From assembly GCF_024347495.1 (NCBI RefSeq), contig NZ_AP025491.1:1769874-1833873 (forward strand): a stretch of DNA of 64,000 bases. The letters are read 5' to 3'. Under the pieces are notes generated by a model. It did no database searches, was not told the origin of the DNA, and worked only from the letters and a program-made list of their open reading frames with translations. The DNA comes from Vibrio gallaecicus (GTDB lineage Bacteria; Pseudomonadota; Gammaproteobacteria; Enterobacterales; Vibrionaceae). A program made the translations under genes and the position numbers. How positions within the stretch are numbered: the first letter of the stretch is position 1; each line of letters begins with the position of its first letter. Shown piece after piece: positions 26,733 to 35,810 of the stretch.

Positions 26733-27863
26733 TTAATGATCTAAGTATAGGAAGTTTTGCCAGCTCTTCATTCGAATAAGAACTTTACGCATTATTGAAA
26801 CGTGAGTAAAACTGTCGGAATAAACGGCAACCTCAACAGCAGTACCTAGAGGTAAATGATACTCCGATAAATCATCAGTAATCGTGAGCTTTGCAAATAC
26901 ACGACCATTGGTTCTTAATGCATCAGTACCTAACAGGGCACCTCTAGCTTGAAATTGGCTTTCGCCGATTGCAGGTATTACTTCATCGATACGACCTTTA
27001 AATACTTTACCAGGTAAGGCGCGGAATAAAAATTCAGCTTCAAACCCAGGTTGTAAACGTTGCAGTGAATTTTGTCTAAATGCAGCAGTATAGAACTGAG
27101 CTTCTGTATGAACAAAAGTCATGACAGGTGCAAGCGGTAGAGGTACAGCCATGACACCAGGTCGTAGAGCTAACTGTGTAACGTAGCCATCAGTTGGCGC
27201 TTTAACTACGGTTTGATCAAGGTTAAACTCAGCAATACGTAAGTCTGCAAGTAATCCCGCAACAGCGGTGTTCTCACCACCAATCTCTGAGTTGAGTGCA
27301 ATTTGAGCTTGTTGTTGGTTTGCTTCTGCGACTTTTAAAGCGGCTTCTGCTGCTTTATATGCTTGTTTCTTGGTATCAAGTTGTTGCTCTGTGAAAGCAC
27401 CACTTTTAAAGCCTCTTTCGTAACGAGAAAATTCACGTTGTGCCTTATCTCTTTCCGCAATGGCTTTGATTTTGGCTGCTTCGGCTTCATTGACTATTGA
27501 TTCAAGCCCTAATGCACCTTGGCTGGCTTCTTTTACTTTCGCTTGTAATTTCGCAACTTCAGCTTCAAATGGGATAGGGTCAATACGGAATAGAACGTCA
27601 CCTTGTTTCAAAGGTTTGTTCGCTTCTACCGGAACCTCAATAACTTTGCCTCGAACACCAGAAACAATAGGGGTAGTGGAATAGACTTGGTTACCAATTT
27701 GCGTGAACGGGTGATTGTAGTTCATCAATAAAATGAGAGTACCAATCAAAACAACTCCGCCAAGTACCGCTGTTGGGACTGTCCACTTGTTTAGGGGAAT
27801 CTTAAACACTTTGAAAATAGTGATACAAAGTGCTGCATAGGTCATTATCAGCAGTAAATCCAT
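26733..27863 (-). CDS. HlyD family membrane-fusion protein (YibH/YiaV type)
   Basis: A 376-residue periplasmic adaptor. Two hydrophobic segments lie at the N-terminus (about 4-20 and 28-47). Then come the first half of the lipoyl/biotinyl domain (GVRGKVIEVPVEANKPLKQGDVLF in pieces), a long coiled coil (about 100-205, rich in A, E and K), the second lipoyl half (VKAPTDGYV) and a beta-barrel. It overlaps the DUF3302 gene by one base (TAATG). This two-gene pair, DUF3302 plus HlyD, recurs in E. coli as yiaW-yiaV and yibI-yibH. No inner-membrane pump is encoded nearby, so what it exports is unknown. Confidence 0.9.
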   Translation of the reverse strand: MDLLLIMTYAALCITIFKVFKIPLNKWTVPTAVLGGVVLIGTLILLMNYNHPFTQIGNQVYSTTPIVSGVRGKVIEVPVEANKPLKQGDVLFRIDPIPFEAEVAKLQAKVKEASQGALGLESIVNEAEAAKIKAIAERDKAQREFSRYERGFKSGAFTEQQLDTKKQAYKAAEAALKVAEANQQQAQIALNSEIGGENTAVAGLLADLRIAEFNLDQTVVKAPTDGYVTQLALRPGVMAVPLPLAPVMTFVHTEAQFYTAAFRQNSLQRLQPGFEAEFLFRALPGKVFKGRIDEVIPAIGESQFQARGALLGTDALRTNGRVFAKLTITDDLSEYHLPLGTAVEVAVYSDSFTHVSIMRKVLIRMKSWQNFLYLDH

Positions 27864-28276
27864 TACTTCACCTCCTGATTTTGAGCATCAGTTGAGTTGT
27901 TCGATGTTGTCTGTTGCTTTGGCGTTGAGTTAGTTTGTGTAGTCGGTTGCTTTAATTGCGCAACTTCTTGCTGAAGCGCGGCTACTTGATCAATCAGAGT
28001 ATCGACGCGATGGTGGATATCGTGTTGCTCTTCTGCAAGTTTTGCGAATCCCCAGCCTCTGTCTTTACGCCACAGTGTTGCCCATATCCATAAGAATGGC
28101 CAAATAGCATGTAAAGTGAAAAGACTCACCCAGCCGGAAACATGAATCGCATCTTGATGCGGGTGATCACGCTCTTTGGCAATTTCATAGGGGATATCAT
28201 GAATGACAATGATTCCATAAAAGATGACTAATGCGACAAATATGAGGAGGCCAAGGGCAAAATAGTCTAAAAACAT
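27863..28276 (-). CDS. DUF3302 membrane protein (YiaW/YibI-like)
   Basis: A 137-residue protein with two membrane helices (about 5-25 and 48-68), a conserved HDIPYEIAKERDHPHQDAI segment between them and WLRKD-like WRKDRGW after the second. Then follow a coiled coil with heptads (LIDQVAALQQEVAQL) and a Q/T/N-rich tail. The family function is unknown; it always accompanies a HlyD-type gene. It is translationally coupled to the HlyD gene through TAATG. Confidence 0.85.
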   Translation of the reverse strand: MFLDYFALGLLIFVALVIFYGIIVIHDIPYEIAKERDHPHQDAIHVSGWVSLFTLHAIWPFLWIWATLWRKDRGWGFAKLAEEQHDIHHRVDTLIDQVAALQQEVAQLKQPTTQTNSTPKQQTTSNNSTDAQNQEVK

Positions 28277-28426
28277 AACGGGTCCTTGTTAATTTTAAGA
28301 GGTCTGAATTTATCTTACACTAGGCTGTAAGTATTTGTTATGAAAAATAAAACCTTTATAGAGTATTTTGTTTTAACTTTGAGGGTGTATGTGAGTTTAC
28401 TTTTATGTTTTAGGTGTAAATCATTC

Positions 28427-28456
28427 TAGAAGTAGAAGTAGAAGTAGAAGTAGAAG
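28427..28456. repeat. (TAGAAG)5 tandem hexamer
   Basis: Five perfect TAGAAG copies just beyond the terminator of the diguanylate cyclase gene and about 150 bases upstream of the DUF3302 start. A slippage-prone microsatellite, probably variable between strains. Confidence 0.9.
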
Positions 28457-28467
28457 AGCACAGAAGT

Positions 28468-28493
28468 AAAGAGCCCATCAATATGAGCTCTTT
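28468..28493 (-). terminator. terminator of the TPR-GGDEF gene
   Basis: AAAGAGCTCAT and ATGGGCTCTTT (minus strand) form eleven pairs, one G-T, over a four-base loop. The tail ACTTCT is weak in T. Confidence 0.6.
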
Positions 28494-28532
28494 ATTGTGT
28501 GGTGCGTTTGTTCTGAAGATATACTAGGTTTA

Positions 28533-30113
28533 CTATTCAGTGCAGACTTGGTTCCGACCATTGGCTTTTGCTCGGTATAAAGCCTTATCTGCTCGGTAGA
28601 AAGTACGTTGAGTATTTTCTCCATCACGGTGCAGCGTAATACCAATACTAACTGTTAACCCACGCTCTCCGAGTATCTCTCTCCAGCCATACTGGAATAT
28701 ACGCTCTCGATAATTTTCAGCATGAAGTTCAGCTTTCGCTAAGTCTGAATTTTCTAAAATGACCAAGAATTCTTCACCACCGAAACGGACACAAGATGCC
28801 CCTCTAAATTTGAAGTAAGAGGCAAGTTCATGTGAAACGCTCACAATTGCTTTATCACCAACTAAATGGCTTAACTCATCGTTAATTGATTTGAAGTGGT
28901 CGATGTCGACAACTAACAGAGCGAATGGCGTCTCATGCAGCAGTAAGTCTTTCAGTTTCACATCTAGCCAGCGTCGGTTATGTAAGCTGGTGAGTGGGTC
29001 AGTAAATACATCCTGTTGCAGCTGAGCTACGGTATTCTTATGTTGCTCTGTCGTTTCTTTTAATTCTTTATTTTCTTGTTCTGAAAGTATCAGTTTCAAC
29101 TGCAATTCAAAGCGGGATAAACGACGTAACTGGCTGGCTCCTAATTCACTAATCGGAATCTGCTTCATTAAATCAGTTTCAATGCGGTAACCTTTTTTCT
29201 CGTATGCCAGTGCTTCTTTGAATCGACCTTGAGTCATGCATACTGAACTTAAAGAGTCATAAAATCGTTTTGCTAGAACTGGTGAAGAATAGTGTTTAAT
29301 TCGCTTATGTGTGTTCGCAAGAATCATACTTGCGATGTGCTCTTTACCTACCGCATTTAAGTTATGAGCCACTTCTAAACGGATCATAGTGGCTAACCAG
29401 CTGGCTTGAATATTGGTTGAAGAGTACTGAACTTTTGAAAGGCACAGAAGAGCTTCGTTATACTCTTTCTTGGCTCGTAAAATTTTAGCGCAATACAGCA
29501 ATATCTGAGCTGTGAGTCGTTTATCACTGACTAAGATACTTAGCTCTTCACATTCACGTAAAAGGTCATTTGCGGCAGTAATTCGGTTGAGCAAAATTAG
29601 ACTTGCAACCATATGCAATTTAAAGCGAAGTCTTAATGAGCGGCTGCTAATGGCGTGGTCGATACTTTCGATTTTTTGGTAATAGCGTAATGCACGGTTA
29701 TGGTCGCCATAGGCATCGCATAAATTACCCATTCCGATGATAGCCATAACGTACTCATCGATATATCCATGTTCGACTGAAATTGTAGAAGAGCTGACAA
29801 ATTCATTGAGCGCTGCAGTGTAATCGCCGATTTCAACTAAACGCTCACTCAAGCTGGACTTGACCGTTAAAATATCTTCAACATCACGAGGTAAAGAAAG
29901 CAGGTCGAGTGCGAGGCGCAGTTCATCAATACTAATTTGGTTTTGCTTTAATTCCGCTCTATATTCCGAGCTGATGATATAGCAGTGGGCACGCTCTTGA
30001 GGTGTCGTTGAAATATGCAGCCGGATATGGTTCCAGAATATAATGGCTTCTTCACCAGAAACTGATGAAGGATCAAGTCCTGCATCCGTGATTTTACTTA
30101 GTAGCGTTTCCAT
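28533..30113 (-). CDS. TPR-containing diguanylate cyclase
   Basis: A 526-residue protein. Residues 1-310 form helical TPR-like repeats, then a coiled coil (about 320-365), then a GGDEF domain (about 370-525). The active-site motif RFGGEEF is intact, as are DPLTSLHNRRW and the metal-binding VVDIDHFKSIND, so it should make c-di-GMP. The inhibitory I-site RxxD is absent (FRGAS in that place). There is no membrane segment, so it is cytosolic. Its start lies 20 bases inside the end of the upstream TPR gene, so the two products are coupled and may interact. Confidence 0.92.
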   Translation of the reverse strand: METLLSKITDAGLDPSSVSGEEAIIFWNHIRLHISTTPQERAHCYIISSEYRAELKQNQISIDELRLALDLLSLPRDVEDILTVKSSLSERLVEIGDYTAALNEFVSSSTISVEHGYIDEYVMAIIGMGNLCDAYGDHNRALRYYQKIESIDHAISSRSLRLRFKLHMVASLILLNRITAANDLLRECEELSILVSDKRLTAQILLYCAKILRAKKEYNEALLCLSKVQYSSTNIQASWLATMIRLEVAHNLNAVGKEHIASMILANTHKRIKHYSSPVLAKRFYDSLSSVCMTQGRFKEALAYEKKGYRIETDLMKQIPISELGASQLRRLSRFELQLKLILSEQENKELKETTEQHKNTVAQLQQDVFTDPLTSLHNRRWLDVKLKDLLLHETPFALLVVDIDHFKSINDELSHLVGDKAIVSVSHELASYFKFRGASCVRFGGEEFLVILENSDLAKAELHAENYRERIFQYGWREILGERGLTVSIGITLHRDGENTQRTFYRADKALYRAKANGRNQVCTE

Positions 30114-31581
30114 CAGTCTCTACCTTTTCTGGGGTTTCTTCTAATTGTTCAAGAGTGAACGGGAACGTTAAAATGTCATTGAGACTAATGGTGGGTTTCT
30201 TACCCTTTAATCCGCGTCTATGCCATGGGTACATATCAAGCATGGCTTTCAAGGTATTGAAAACTTTCTCTGCCTCGTCCCCTTTTTCAGAAAGCATAAG
30301 CGCGACACGCTCTGTGCTCAAACGAGAGATAAGGTCATTTTGATTGCATATCGCATGAGCGAGCTCTGTACAAACTTCGAGGTAATCAGGATCAACATGC
30401 TGGAACATGATAACGGCATGCTTAGAACTTTTGAGCTCTGTCTTGTATAAAACCAGCTTTTCCCACCAGTAAGTTTCTGAAACCACATGTGAGAAATGTT
30501 TTTCTGGATCATATTCATGTTGACCACGAATACGATTAATGAGTTTTCTCGCCCTCTGCTCCAGTTGACGCTTAGAATTACGAGCTTTATCTAAACCTAC
30601 TCGCGTGGTTTGCTCTCTGAGCATGTCAATAGAGTGTTGGCGGTACTTCTTAAAGGCGATGAGAGAGGCTTCATAATCGCCGTTTTCTTCTGAAACCAAA
30701 GATTGCTGAAAACAAATTTGACTGAGTAGTTCACCATTATCGAATGAGCCTGCCGATTGTTCGGCTAATACTAATAATTCGGCGGCTTCTTCAGGTTTCT
30801 TTCTGAGTAATTGCAACCTTGCTCGGCTAATATACGAGTGAGCTTTCATCCATGTTAGGTTGTGCTTTATCGCAAGACCGTGTGCTTTTTCCGTAGCTTT
30901 TTCAGCGTCGTCTAGGCGCTCTAAGCCTAAAAGTGCTAATCCTCTGAAATCCCAAACTTCTGCATGCCATGTATTGTCGTGGTGATCTTGTAGTGCTTCT
31001 TCAGCGCCATCAAGTACAGAAAGCATTTCAACATAATTGCTAAGAAGGTAGTAATCCCATGCGAGTAGTATTCTTGCTTTCCCTTCAAGCCAGCCAATTC
31101 TGCTACTGTTTGCAACCTTAACTGCGAGCTGGTGGGTTGAACAAGCCAACTTATATTCATGGGTAATACGCCAAATGTTACCAAGACCAATTAAACACTC
31201 TATTTGAATTTCTATTTCATCAACGAGTGCAGATTGCTCTAATGCATTTATCCAGTATTGCTGGGCAGAGTAGTATTTGGCTTGTCCCCAAAATTGGAGA
31301 GCATGAAGATGGAGGATTTCAGGAAGGAATATGTCAGTATCAAGTCGGTTTTGGCGAGAATAAGCTTCTTTAATATCTTTTAAGCCTTTTCGATAATCCA
31401 TCAAGTTCCAGTGACAGCGAGACATGATCATCAATGCCTGTATCGCCCCTTTTTCAAACAGCATCTGTTCAGCTCTCACTAAGCATTGTTGTGAGAGTTC
31501 TAAGATGACTTGAGGCTCAGAATCTGCACGACTCTTGAGCTGCTCTAATTCTGTTTCAAGAAGGTACTGGTGTTTGTCCAA
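30094..31581 (-). CDS. TPR-repeat protein coupled to the diguanylate cyclase
   Basis: A 495-residue cytosolic protein made mostly of alpha-helical TPR-like repeats in residues 1-330. A helical linker (KRQLEQRARKLINRIRGQ) follows, and then a C-terminal domain of about 130 residues that looks like a degenerate GGDEF fold. The helix-strand order ELKSSKHAVIMFQHVDPDYLEVC, then LISRLSTERVALML, resembles GGDEF spacing but with no GGDEF motif. I infer it is a catalytically dead partner or sensor for the next gene. It overlaps that gene by 20 bases. Confidence 0.8.
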   Translation of the reverse strand: MDKHQYLLETELEQLKSRADSEPQVILELSQQCLVRAEQMLFEKGAIQALMIMSRCHWNLMDYRKGLKDIKEAYSRQNRLDTDIFLPEILHLHALQFWGQAKYYSAQQYWINALEQSALVDEIEIQIECLIGLGNIWRITHEYKLACSTHQLAVKVANSSRIGWLEGKARILLAWDYYLLSNYVEMLSVLDGAEEALQDHHDNTWHAEVWDFRGLALLGLERLDDAEKATEKAHGLAIKHNLTWMKAHSYISRARLQLLRKKPEEAAELLVLAEQSAGSFDNGELLSQICFQQSLVSEENGDYEASLIAFKKYRQHSIDMLREQTTRVGLDKARNSKRQLEQRARKLINRIRGQHEYDPEKHFSHVVSETYWWEKLVLYKTELKSSKHAVIMFQHVDPDYLEVCTELAHAICNQNDLISRLSTERVALMLSEKGDEAEKVFNTLKAMLDMYPWHRRGLKGKKPTISLNDILTFPFTLEQLEETPEKVETDGNATK

Positions 31582-31771
31582 GGCGTATATCCATAATTAC
31601 CGAACGTATTGATAACACGATCATTATAAGAGCATGATATAGGATAAGCACGAATTATCTTCAGTAGAAAGTTTATGAGGCGAATATCTTTATAATTAAT
31701 TCGCGTTAGCTCATGTTCTAGTGATTAATTAATATGGTTATTTATCTAACACATCTTATAAATGCAAAGCG

Positions 31772-33304
31772 TTATGAGAGTAACTGCTTTAGCGTCAGAG
31801 GGTGATCGGTCACACCAAGACGCTGGGCTGCTGTTGCCCCATGCTTATCTTGGTAGCACAGATTGTGCCAAGCTCTGAATATGTCTAGAAGGGGAAGGAT
31901 GCCACCCGGTCTCAGTTTACGTCTTGGTTCATTAATGAAGCTGTCGAATAGCAATTGAAAACGTTGCTGATAAAATTCGGTATGCTTGATAGAGGCTTCA
32001 TTAAACCATTGTTTAGGTTCTGAATTTTTTCCTGCTAGGTAGCAAATGCCTTTTTGGCTTGATTCTTGGTTTGCAATTGCCCAGCGATCTCGCCACCAAC
32101 TCATATGCACAATATCAATCTTTTCAAAACCAGCACTTTCATCCCATGATAGATCTTCTTCCACATACATTAAGTCAATATTTTGGCTTTGTATACGCGG
32201 CAAGCACACGCTAAGAGCGGCAGATCTTAGTAGGGGATCTTGAGGTAAATAGATTGAAACGTGTTTGTCTGCTTTACACATATCAAGCACATGTAAAAAG
32301 TGTGCGTAAGATGTATAAGGTGGACGGATTAATGCACCTTTAGATGGGTAAGAGAATGTTGTTAAATTTCCCATAGGGTCTTCAACATTGCCACGGGCAA
32401 GAATAGTTTGATACTTCTGCTCGATACGCTCACGCAAGTTTTCTGAAGGTTTGGGTGTTTCTATATTTGCTTCTGAAGAGTGATCACGAGAGACAAATCG
32501 TGACGCAGTGTCATACGGGTTATGATCAACTCCGCCCATAGGCTCTTCTGAGTGTGAGTAGTTCACATGCTGGCATAAAATGTATCCAGAATGCGCTTCT
32601 CCCGTCGCGATCCACACAACGCCATTATTGCTGTTTGGTTGTAAACGTTGGTAATGCGAAGCAAATTGATAATCTTTTGCATGGTTAACCCAACGAGCAT
32701 CGATCATTGCCAGCTTACGACGGCAACGGCTCGCAATATGATCCACATGGTCATAGAAGGTTTTTGGGTTAATTTCTAATTTTCGGCAAATTTCACGTAC
32801 GGAATAACCCATGAACAATAAGCCCATAAGATTTTCTTGAAATAGAAGCTTTTTATTGGAACCTGACCATTTATCAACAAACGTTGATTGGCAGCATTTG
32901 CAGCGGTATCGCTGGCGGTCACCGCTATAACCAAAGGCATGGTATAGGTGTTTATGGGTGTGTACTGAAAGACCAAAGCTTTCACAATCATTATTGCGAC
33001 AAGCAGGGAGTCCATCACTATGAAGCTGACGTAAACGATGTAATTCGTTTAGAACTTCACGATTGTTAAGTAAGGGGGGGAACGCACCACATTCACGACA
33101 AACCATCGCTGGACGCTTAGGGTTCGCATGTTGCAAAACATAACGTTTTGCATCGCTCAAGCCAAAGTTGTTACACGCCAATGTTTTACAAAAGTTGAGT
33201 TGTAAACCATCCGCATCTTTTGGCAGCTCGCCGTTAGACACGATCGCCCCCTCGGGATTATCTGGGCAGCTAAGCGAACTTAGCTGCTGGGTATTTCTTT
33301 TCAA
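31772..33304 (-). CDS. zinc-ribbon/HTH protein resembling a domesticated transposase
   Basis: A 510-residue protein without a family name I am sure of. The N-terminal 160 residues contain four cysteine clusters: FCKTLAC, CRECGAFPP, CRNNDCESFG and YRCKCCQSTF, the last like the InsA zinc ribbon. A helix-turn-helix follows (SVREICRKLEINPKTFYDHV). Then a region with VVWIATGEAHSGYIL resembles the first strand of an RNase-H-like transposase core, with the catalytic Asp apparently replaced. The C-terminal half has further beta/alpha segments (KADKHVSIYLPQDP; FEKIDIVHMSWWRDRW). No terminal inverted repeats or target duplications are visible. It lies 24 bases after deoD on the same strand, so it may be co-transcribed. 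Confidence 0.75.
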   Translation of the reverse strand: MKRNTQQLSSLSCPDNPEGAIVSNGELPKDADGLQLNFCKTLACNNFGLSDAKRYVLQHANPKRPAMVCRECGAFPPLLNNREVLNELHRLRQLHSDGLPACRNNDCESFGLSVHTHKHLYHAFGYSGDRQRYRCKCCQSTFVDKWSGSNKKLLFQENLMGLLFMGYSVREICRKLEINPKTFYDHVDHIASRCRRKLAMIDARWVNHAKDYQFASHYQRLQPNSNNGVVWIATGEAHSGYILCQHVNYSHSEEPMGGVDHNPYDTASRFVSRDHSSEANIETPKPSENLRERIEQKYQTILARGNVEDPMGNLTTFSYPSKGALIRPPYTSYAHFLHVLDMCKADKHVSIYLPQDPLLRSAALSVCLPRIQSQNIDLMYVEEDLSWDESAGFEKIDIVHMSWWRDRWAIANQESSQKGICYLAGKNSEPKQWFNEASIKHTEFYQQRFQLLFDSFINEPRRKLRPGGILPLLDIFRAWHNLCYQDKHGATAAQRLGVTDHPLTLKQLLS

Positions 33305-33328
33305 TTAACTATTTCTATCAATAATTAA

Positions 33329-34039
33329 TTAGATGTTAATTGCAGTTTCTAGTGCAACTTTCATCATGTCGTTGAACGACTTTTGACGCTCTTCAGAGCT
33401 TAGTTTTTCGCCACGGATGATGTGGTCAGAAACTGTTAGGATAGTCAGTGCTTTAGCACCTAGATCTGCAGCAACACCGTAGATACCAGCCGCTTCCATA
33501 TCAACACCTAGGATGCCTAGTTTTTCCATTTTGCCGAATAAATCAGCTTCAGGAGTGTAGAAAAGGTCTGCAGAGAATACGTTACCTATTTTTACAGGAA
33601 CTTCTTGTGAACGAGCTTGTTTTACTGCTTCTTCAAGAAGACCGTAATCAGCAATTGCCGCGAAATCGTGGTTGTTGAAACGGATACGGTTTACTTTAGA
33701 GTCAGTAGATGCACCCATACCGATAACAACGTCCATTAATTTAACGTCGTCACGTACTGCACCACAGCTACCTACGCGAATAACGTTTTTAACGCCAAAC
33801 TCAGCGATAAGCTCGTGTACATAGATGCAGCATGATGGGATACCCATGCCGTGACCCATAACAGAAACTTTTTTGCCTTTGTAAGTACCGGTGTAACCGA
33901 ACATGTTACGAACATCACAAACTTGCTTTACATCATCAAGGAACGTTTCTGCAATGTATTTTGCGCGAAGCGGGTCACCAGGCATAAGAACCGTTTCAGC
34001 GAAATCACCAAGTTGTGCATTAATGTGAGGGGTTGCCAT
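33329..34039 (-). CDS. deoD: purine nucleoside phosphorylase DeoD
   Basis: A 236-residue hexameric-type phosphorylase that splits purine (deoxy)nucleosides into base and (deoxy)ribose-1-phosphate. Signature pieces are [32 protein letters not shown], the phosphate/sugar motif RVGSCGAV, and [10 protein letters not shown], with catalytic Asp in TVSDHI near the end. GGAG lies eight bases before the ATG. It is not in a deoCABD operon here, so it is probably an extra paralogue. Note MEAAGIY where many DeoD have MEAAGLY or MEAAAIY. Confidence 0.96.
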   Translation of the reverse strand: MATPHINAQLGDFAETVLMPGDPLRAKYIAETFLDDVKQVCDVRNMFGYTGTYKGKKVSVMGHGMGIPSCCIYVHELIAEFGVKNVIRVGSCGAVRDDVKLMDVVIGMGASTDSKVNRIRFNNHDFAAIADYGLLEEAVKQARSQEVPVKIGNVFSADLFYTPEADLFGKMEKLGILGVDMEAAGIYGVAADLGAKALTILTVSDHIIRGEKLSSEERQKSFNDMMKVALETAINI

Positions 34040-34497
34040 TGTCGTTCTCCAAAGTTAAACGGTAATTTACGGAACAGGTTTGTAAATTACCAATTCTGTT
34101 GAATTGAATTCGTTCTGTTGAAGCAATATTAGCGAGTTAAATAAGGGTTCCTTGAGAGCTTTGTCACAGAATGAGTTCAGCTATTGAATTTTATGATTAT
34201 TGATAACCAAATATGTTGAAACTTTATGGGCAATCGTTTTTGTTACCCATATTCTCTATTTTACAATGTGAATAGGTGCATATGATTGCATTTCCATTAC
34301 TCATATAGACCACTTATCGAGTTAAATACAGCCATCTCGAAGAAGAAAGTCAGAAGAAGTAAGTGATTTCTTAGTTGTAATAAATACGAAACTGAACGGA
34401 AATTATGCATGGGGCATGTATATCAATCATTCTGGTTGTTGATACTTATAAACATAGATAATCTAAACTCTAAATATAGAGTTATTTAGGAAATACT
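34040..34497. other. deoD - L,D-transpeptidase divergent intergenic region
   Basis: 458 A+T-rich bases. It must contain the deoD promoter (minus) and the transpeptidase promoter (plus). I see half-sites like TGATTATTGATAA but no convincing CRP, CytR or DeoR operator, and no ORF with a ribosome binding site. Confidence 0.4.
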
Positions 34498-35436
34498 ATG
34501 CCTTGCGAGTTTAAGCGACCAATATTCAATAATATTAAAGGAAGATTGAAAGTACTGACTCTCGCTTTAGGGCTCTGTTCTTCTCACTTACTTGCAGCAA
34601 CTTTCCCATTGCCAACAGACGAAAGCCGCGTTGTCGGGCGGATTCAACTACATGAAGTGGTGAAAGGTGAAACGCTCGCAGAGATAGCTAAGAAGTATGA
34701 CGTCGGTTTTTTATCGTTAATGGCGGCGAATAAAGGCATTGATCCCTTTCTTCCAAATGAAGGATATGTGCTAAGTATCCCGACTCGATTCATTCTGCCT
34801 AACACTCTCCGTGAAGGTATTGTCATCAACCTTGCCGAACTTCGTTTGTACTATTTTGAACCTGAAAAAAATCAAGTGCATGTGTTTCCGGTCGGAATCG
34901 GAAGAGTTGGGCGTGATACACCTGAAATGACAACAAAAATAAGCCAAAAAAGACCCAACCCAACCTGGACGCCGCCTAAATCGATTCGAGCTGAATATTT
35001 AGAAAAAGGGATAGAACTTCCACCAGTTGTGCCTGCGGGTCCTGAAAACCCATTGGGTCAATATGCTTTACGACTCGCCTATGGCGCAGGTGACTATCTT
35101 ATCCATGGTACTAATAAAGATTTCGGTATAGGACTTAGGGTCAGCTCTGGTTGCATTAGGATGGAACCGAAAGATATTGAATGGTTATTTGAAAAAGTGC
35201 ACAAAGGCGAGAAGGTGACGATTATTAATGAGCCGATAAAAATTGCTCTTGAGCCTGATAGAAGTGTGTTTATTGAGGCGCATGAACCTTTGACACGTAG
35301 TGACGGATCACAAAAAGCTCTAAATGTACCTGTTGAATTAGAGTGGTGGCTACAGGATGCTCAATTGTCTGACTCTAAAGCAAAAGCCGTCATTTTTGCG
35401 CAAAATGGTGTACCTGTTGAAATTGTTTCACCTTAG
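34498..35436 (+). CDS. L,D-transpeptidase (ErfK/YbiS/YnhG family)
   Basis: A 312-residue periplasmic enzyme. The signal peptide (about 1-33, cut near LLAA) is preceded by a rather long basic n-region. A LysM-like peptidoglycan-binding segment follows (about 50-98; HEVVKGETLAEIAKKYDV). The YkuD catalytic domain (about 105-245) has His203 in IHGTN and the catalytic Cys219 in SSGCIRM. These enzymes attach the C-terminal Lys of Lpp to meso-diaminopimelate, or make 3-3 crosslinks. The convergent next gene is an Lpp-like lipoprotein ending in Lys, so it is likely the Lpp-linking enzyme. Confidence 0.93.
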   Translation: MPCEFKRPIFNNIKGRLKVLTLALGLCSSHLLAATFPLPTDESRVVGRIQLHEVVKGETLAEIAKKYDVGFLSLMAANKGIDPFLPNEGYVLSIPTRFILPNTLREGIVINLAELRLYYFEPEKNQVHVFPVGIGRVGRDTPEMTTKISQKRPNPTWTPPKSIRAEYLEKGIELPPVVPAGPENPLGQYALRLAYGAGDYLIHGTNKDFGIGLRVSSGCIRMEPKDIEWLFEKVHKGEKVTIINEPIKIALEPDRSVFIEAHEPLTRSDGSQKALNVPVELEWWLQDAQLSDSKAKAVIFAQNGVPVEIVSP

Positions 35437-35463
35437 CTTTGCCTTCCATCAATCAACACGCAT

Positions 35464-35498
35464 AAAAAAGCCGTTTATCCTTACTAAGGGTAAACGGC
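35464..35498 (-). terminator. terminator of the Lpp-like gene
   Basis: Minus strand: GCCGTTTACCC, a short loop and GGATAAACGGC, then TTTTTT. It sits in the convergent gap and may also stop the transpeptidase transcript. Confidence 0.8.
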
Positions 35499-35543
35499 GA
35501 TAGTCAGTAAAATTAATCGGTTATGTATTATCGATTTACTTAA

Positions 35544-35810
35544 CTATTTTGTGTATGACTGAGCAATATTATCAATACGCTCATTGGCACGAGCAGCTTC
35601 TTCTTGCGCTGCCATTGCTGAATCTGCGGCTTGCTTCGCTTTCATTTCTGCTGTTGATTGTTCGTTTTTAAGTGCATTAACTTCGCTAGTCAGTTGAGCA
35701 ACTTGGTTTTTAAGCTCATCCATACCTGCCATTGCCGATTCATCGGGACCAGAAGAACAACCAGCAAGAATAAATACGGAAGCTGCAGCTGCGAATAACG
35801 TCTTGTTCAT
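35544..35810 (-). CDS. Lpp-like outer-membrane lipoprotein
   Basis: An 88-residue lipoprotein precursor. The lipobox LAGC puts the lipidated Cys at residue 18. The mature chain is a single heptad-repeat helix (MDELKNQVAQLTSEVNAL, then AMAAQEEAARANERI) ending in SYTK. Compare Braun lipoprotein, a trimeric coiled coil ending in YRK, whose terminal Lys is joined to peptidoglycan. The mature length of about 71 is longer than the E. coli 58. An L,D-transpeptidase gene, the type of enzyme that makes this link, faces it 107 bases away. AAGGAG is placed correctly before the ATG. Confidence 0.9.
   Translation of the reverse strand: MNKTLFAAAASVFILAGCSSGPDESAMAGMDELKNQVAQLTSEVNALKNEQSTAEMKAKQAADSAMAAQEEAARANERIDNIAQSYTK

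Noticed and set aside
31772..33304. an active insertion sequence
   Set aside because: No terminal inverted repeats, no target-site duplication and tight spacing to deoD; only a transposase-like protein is supported.
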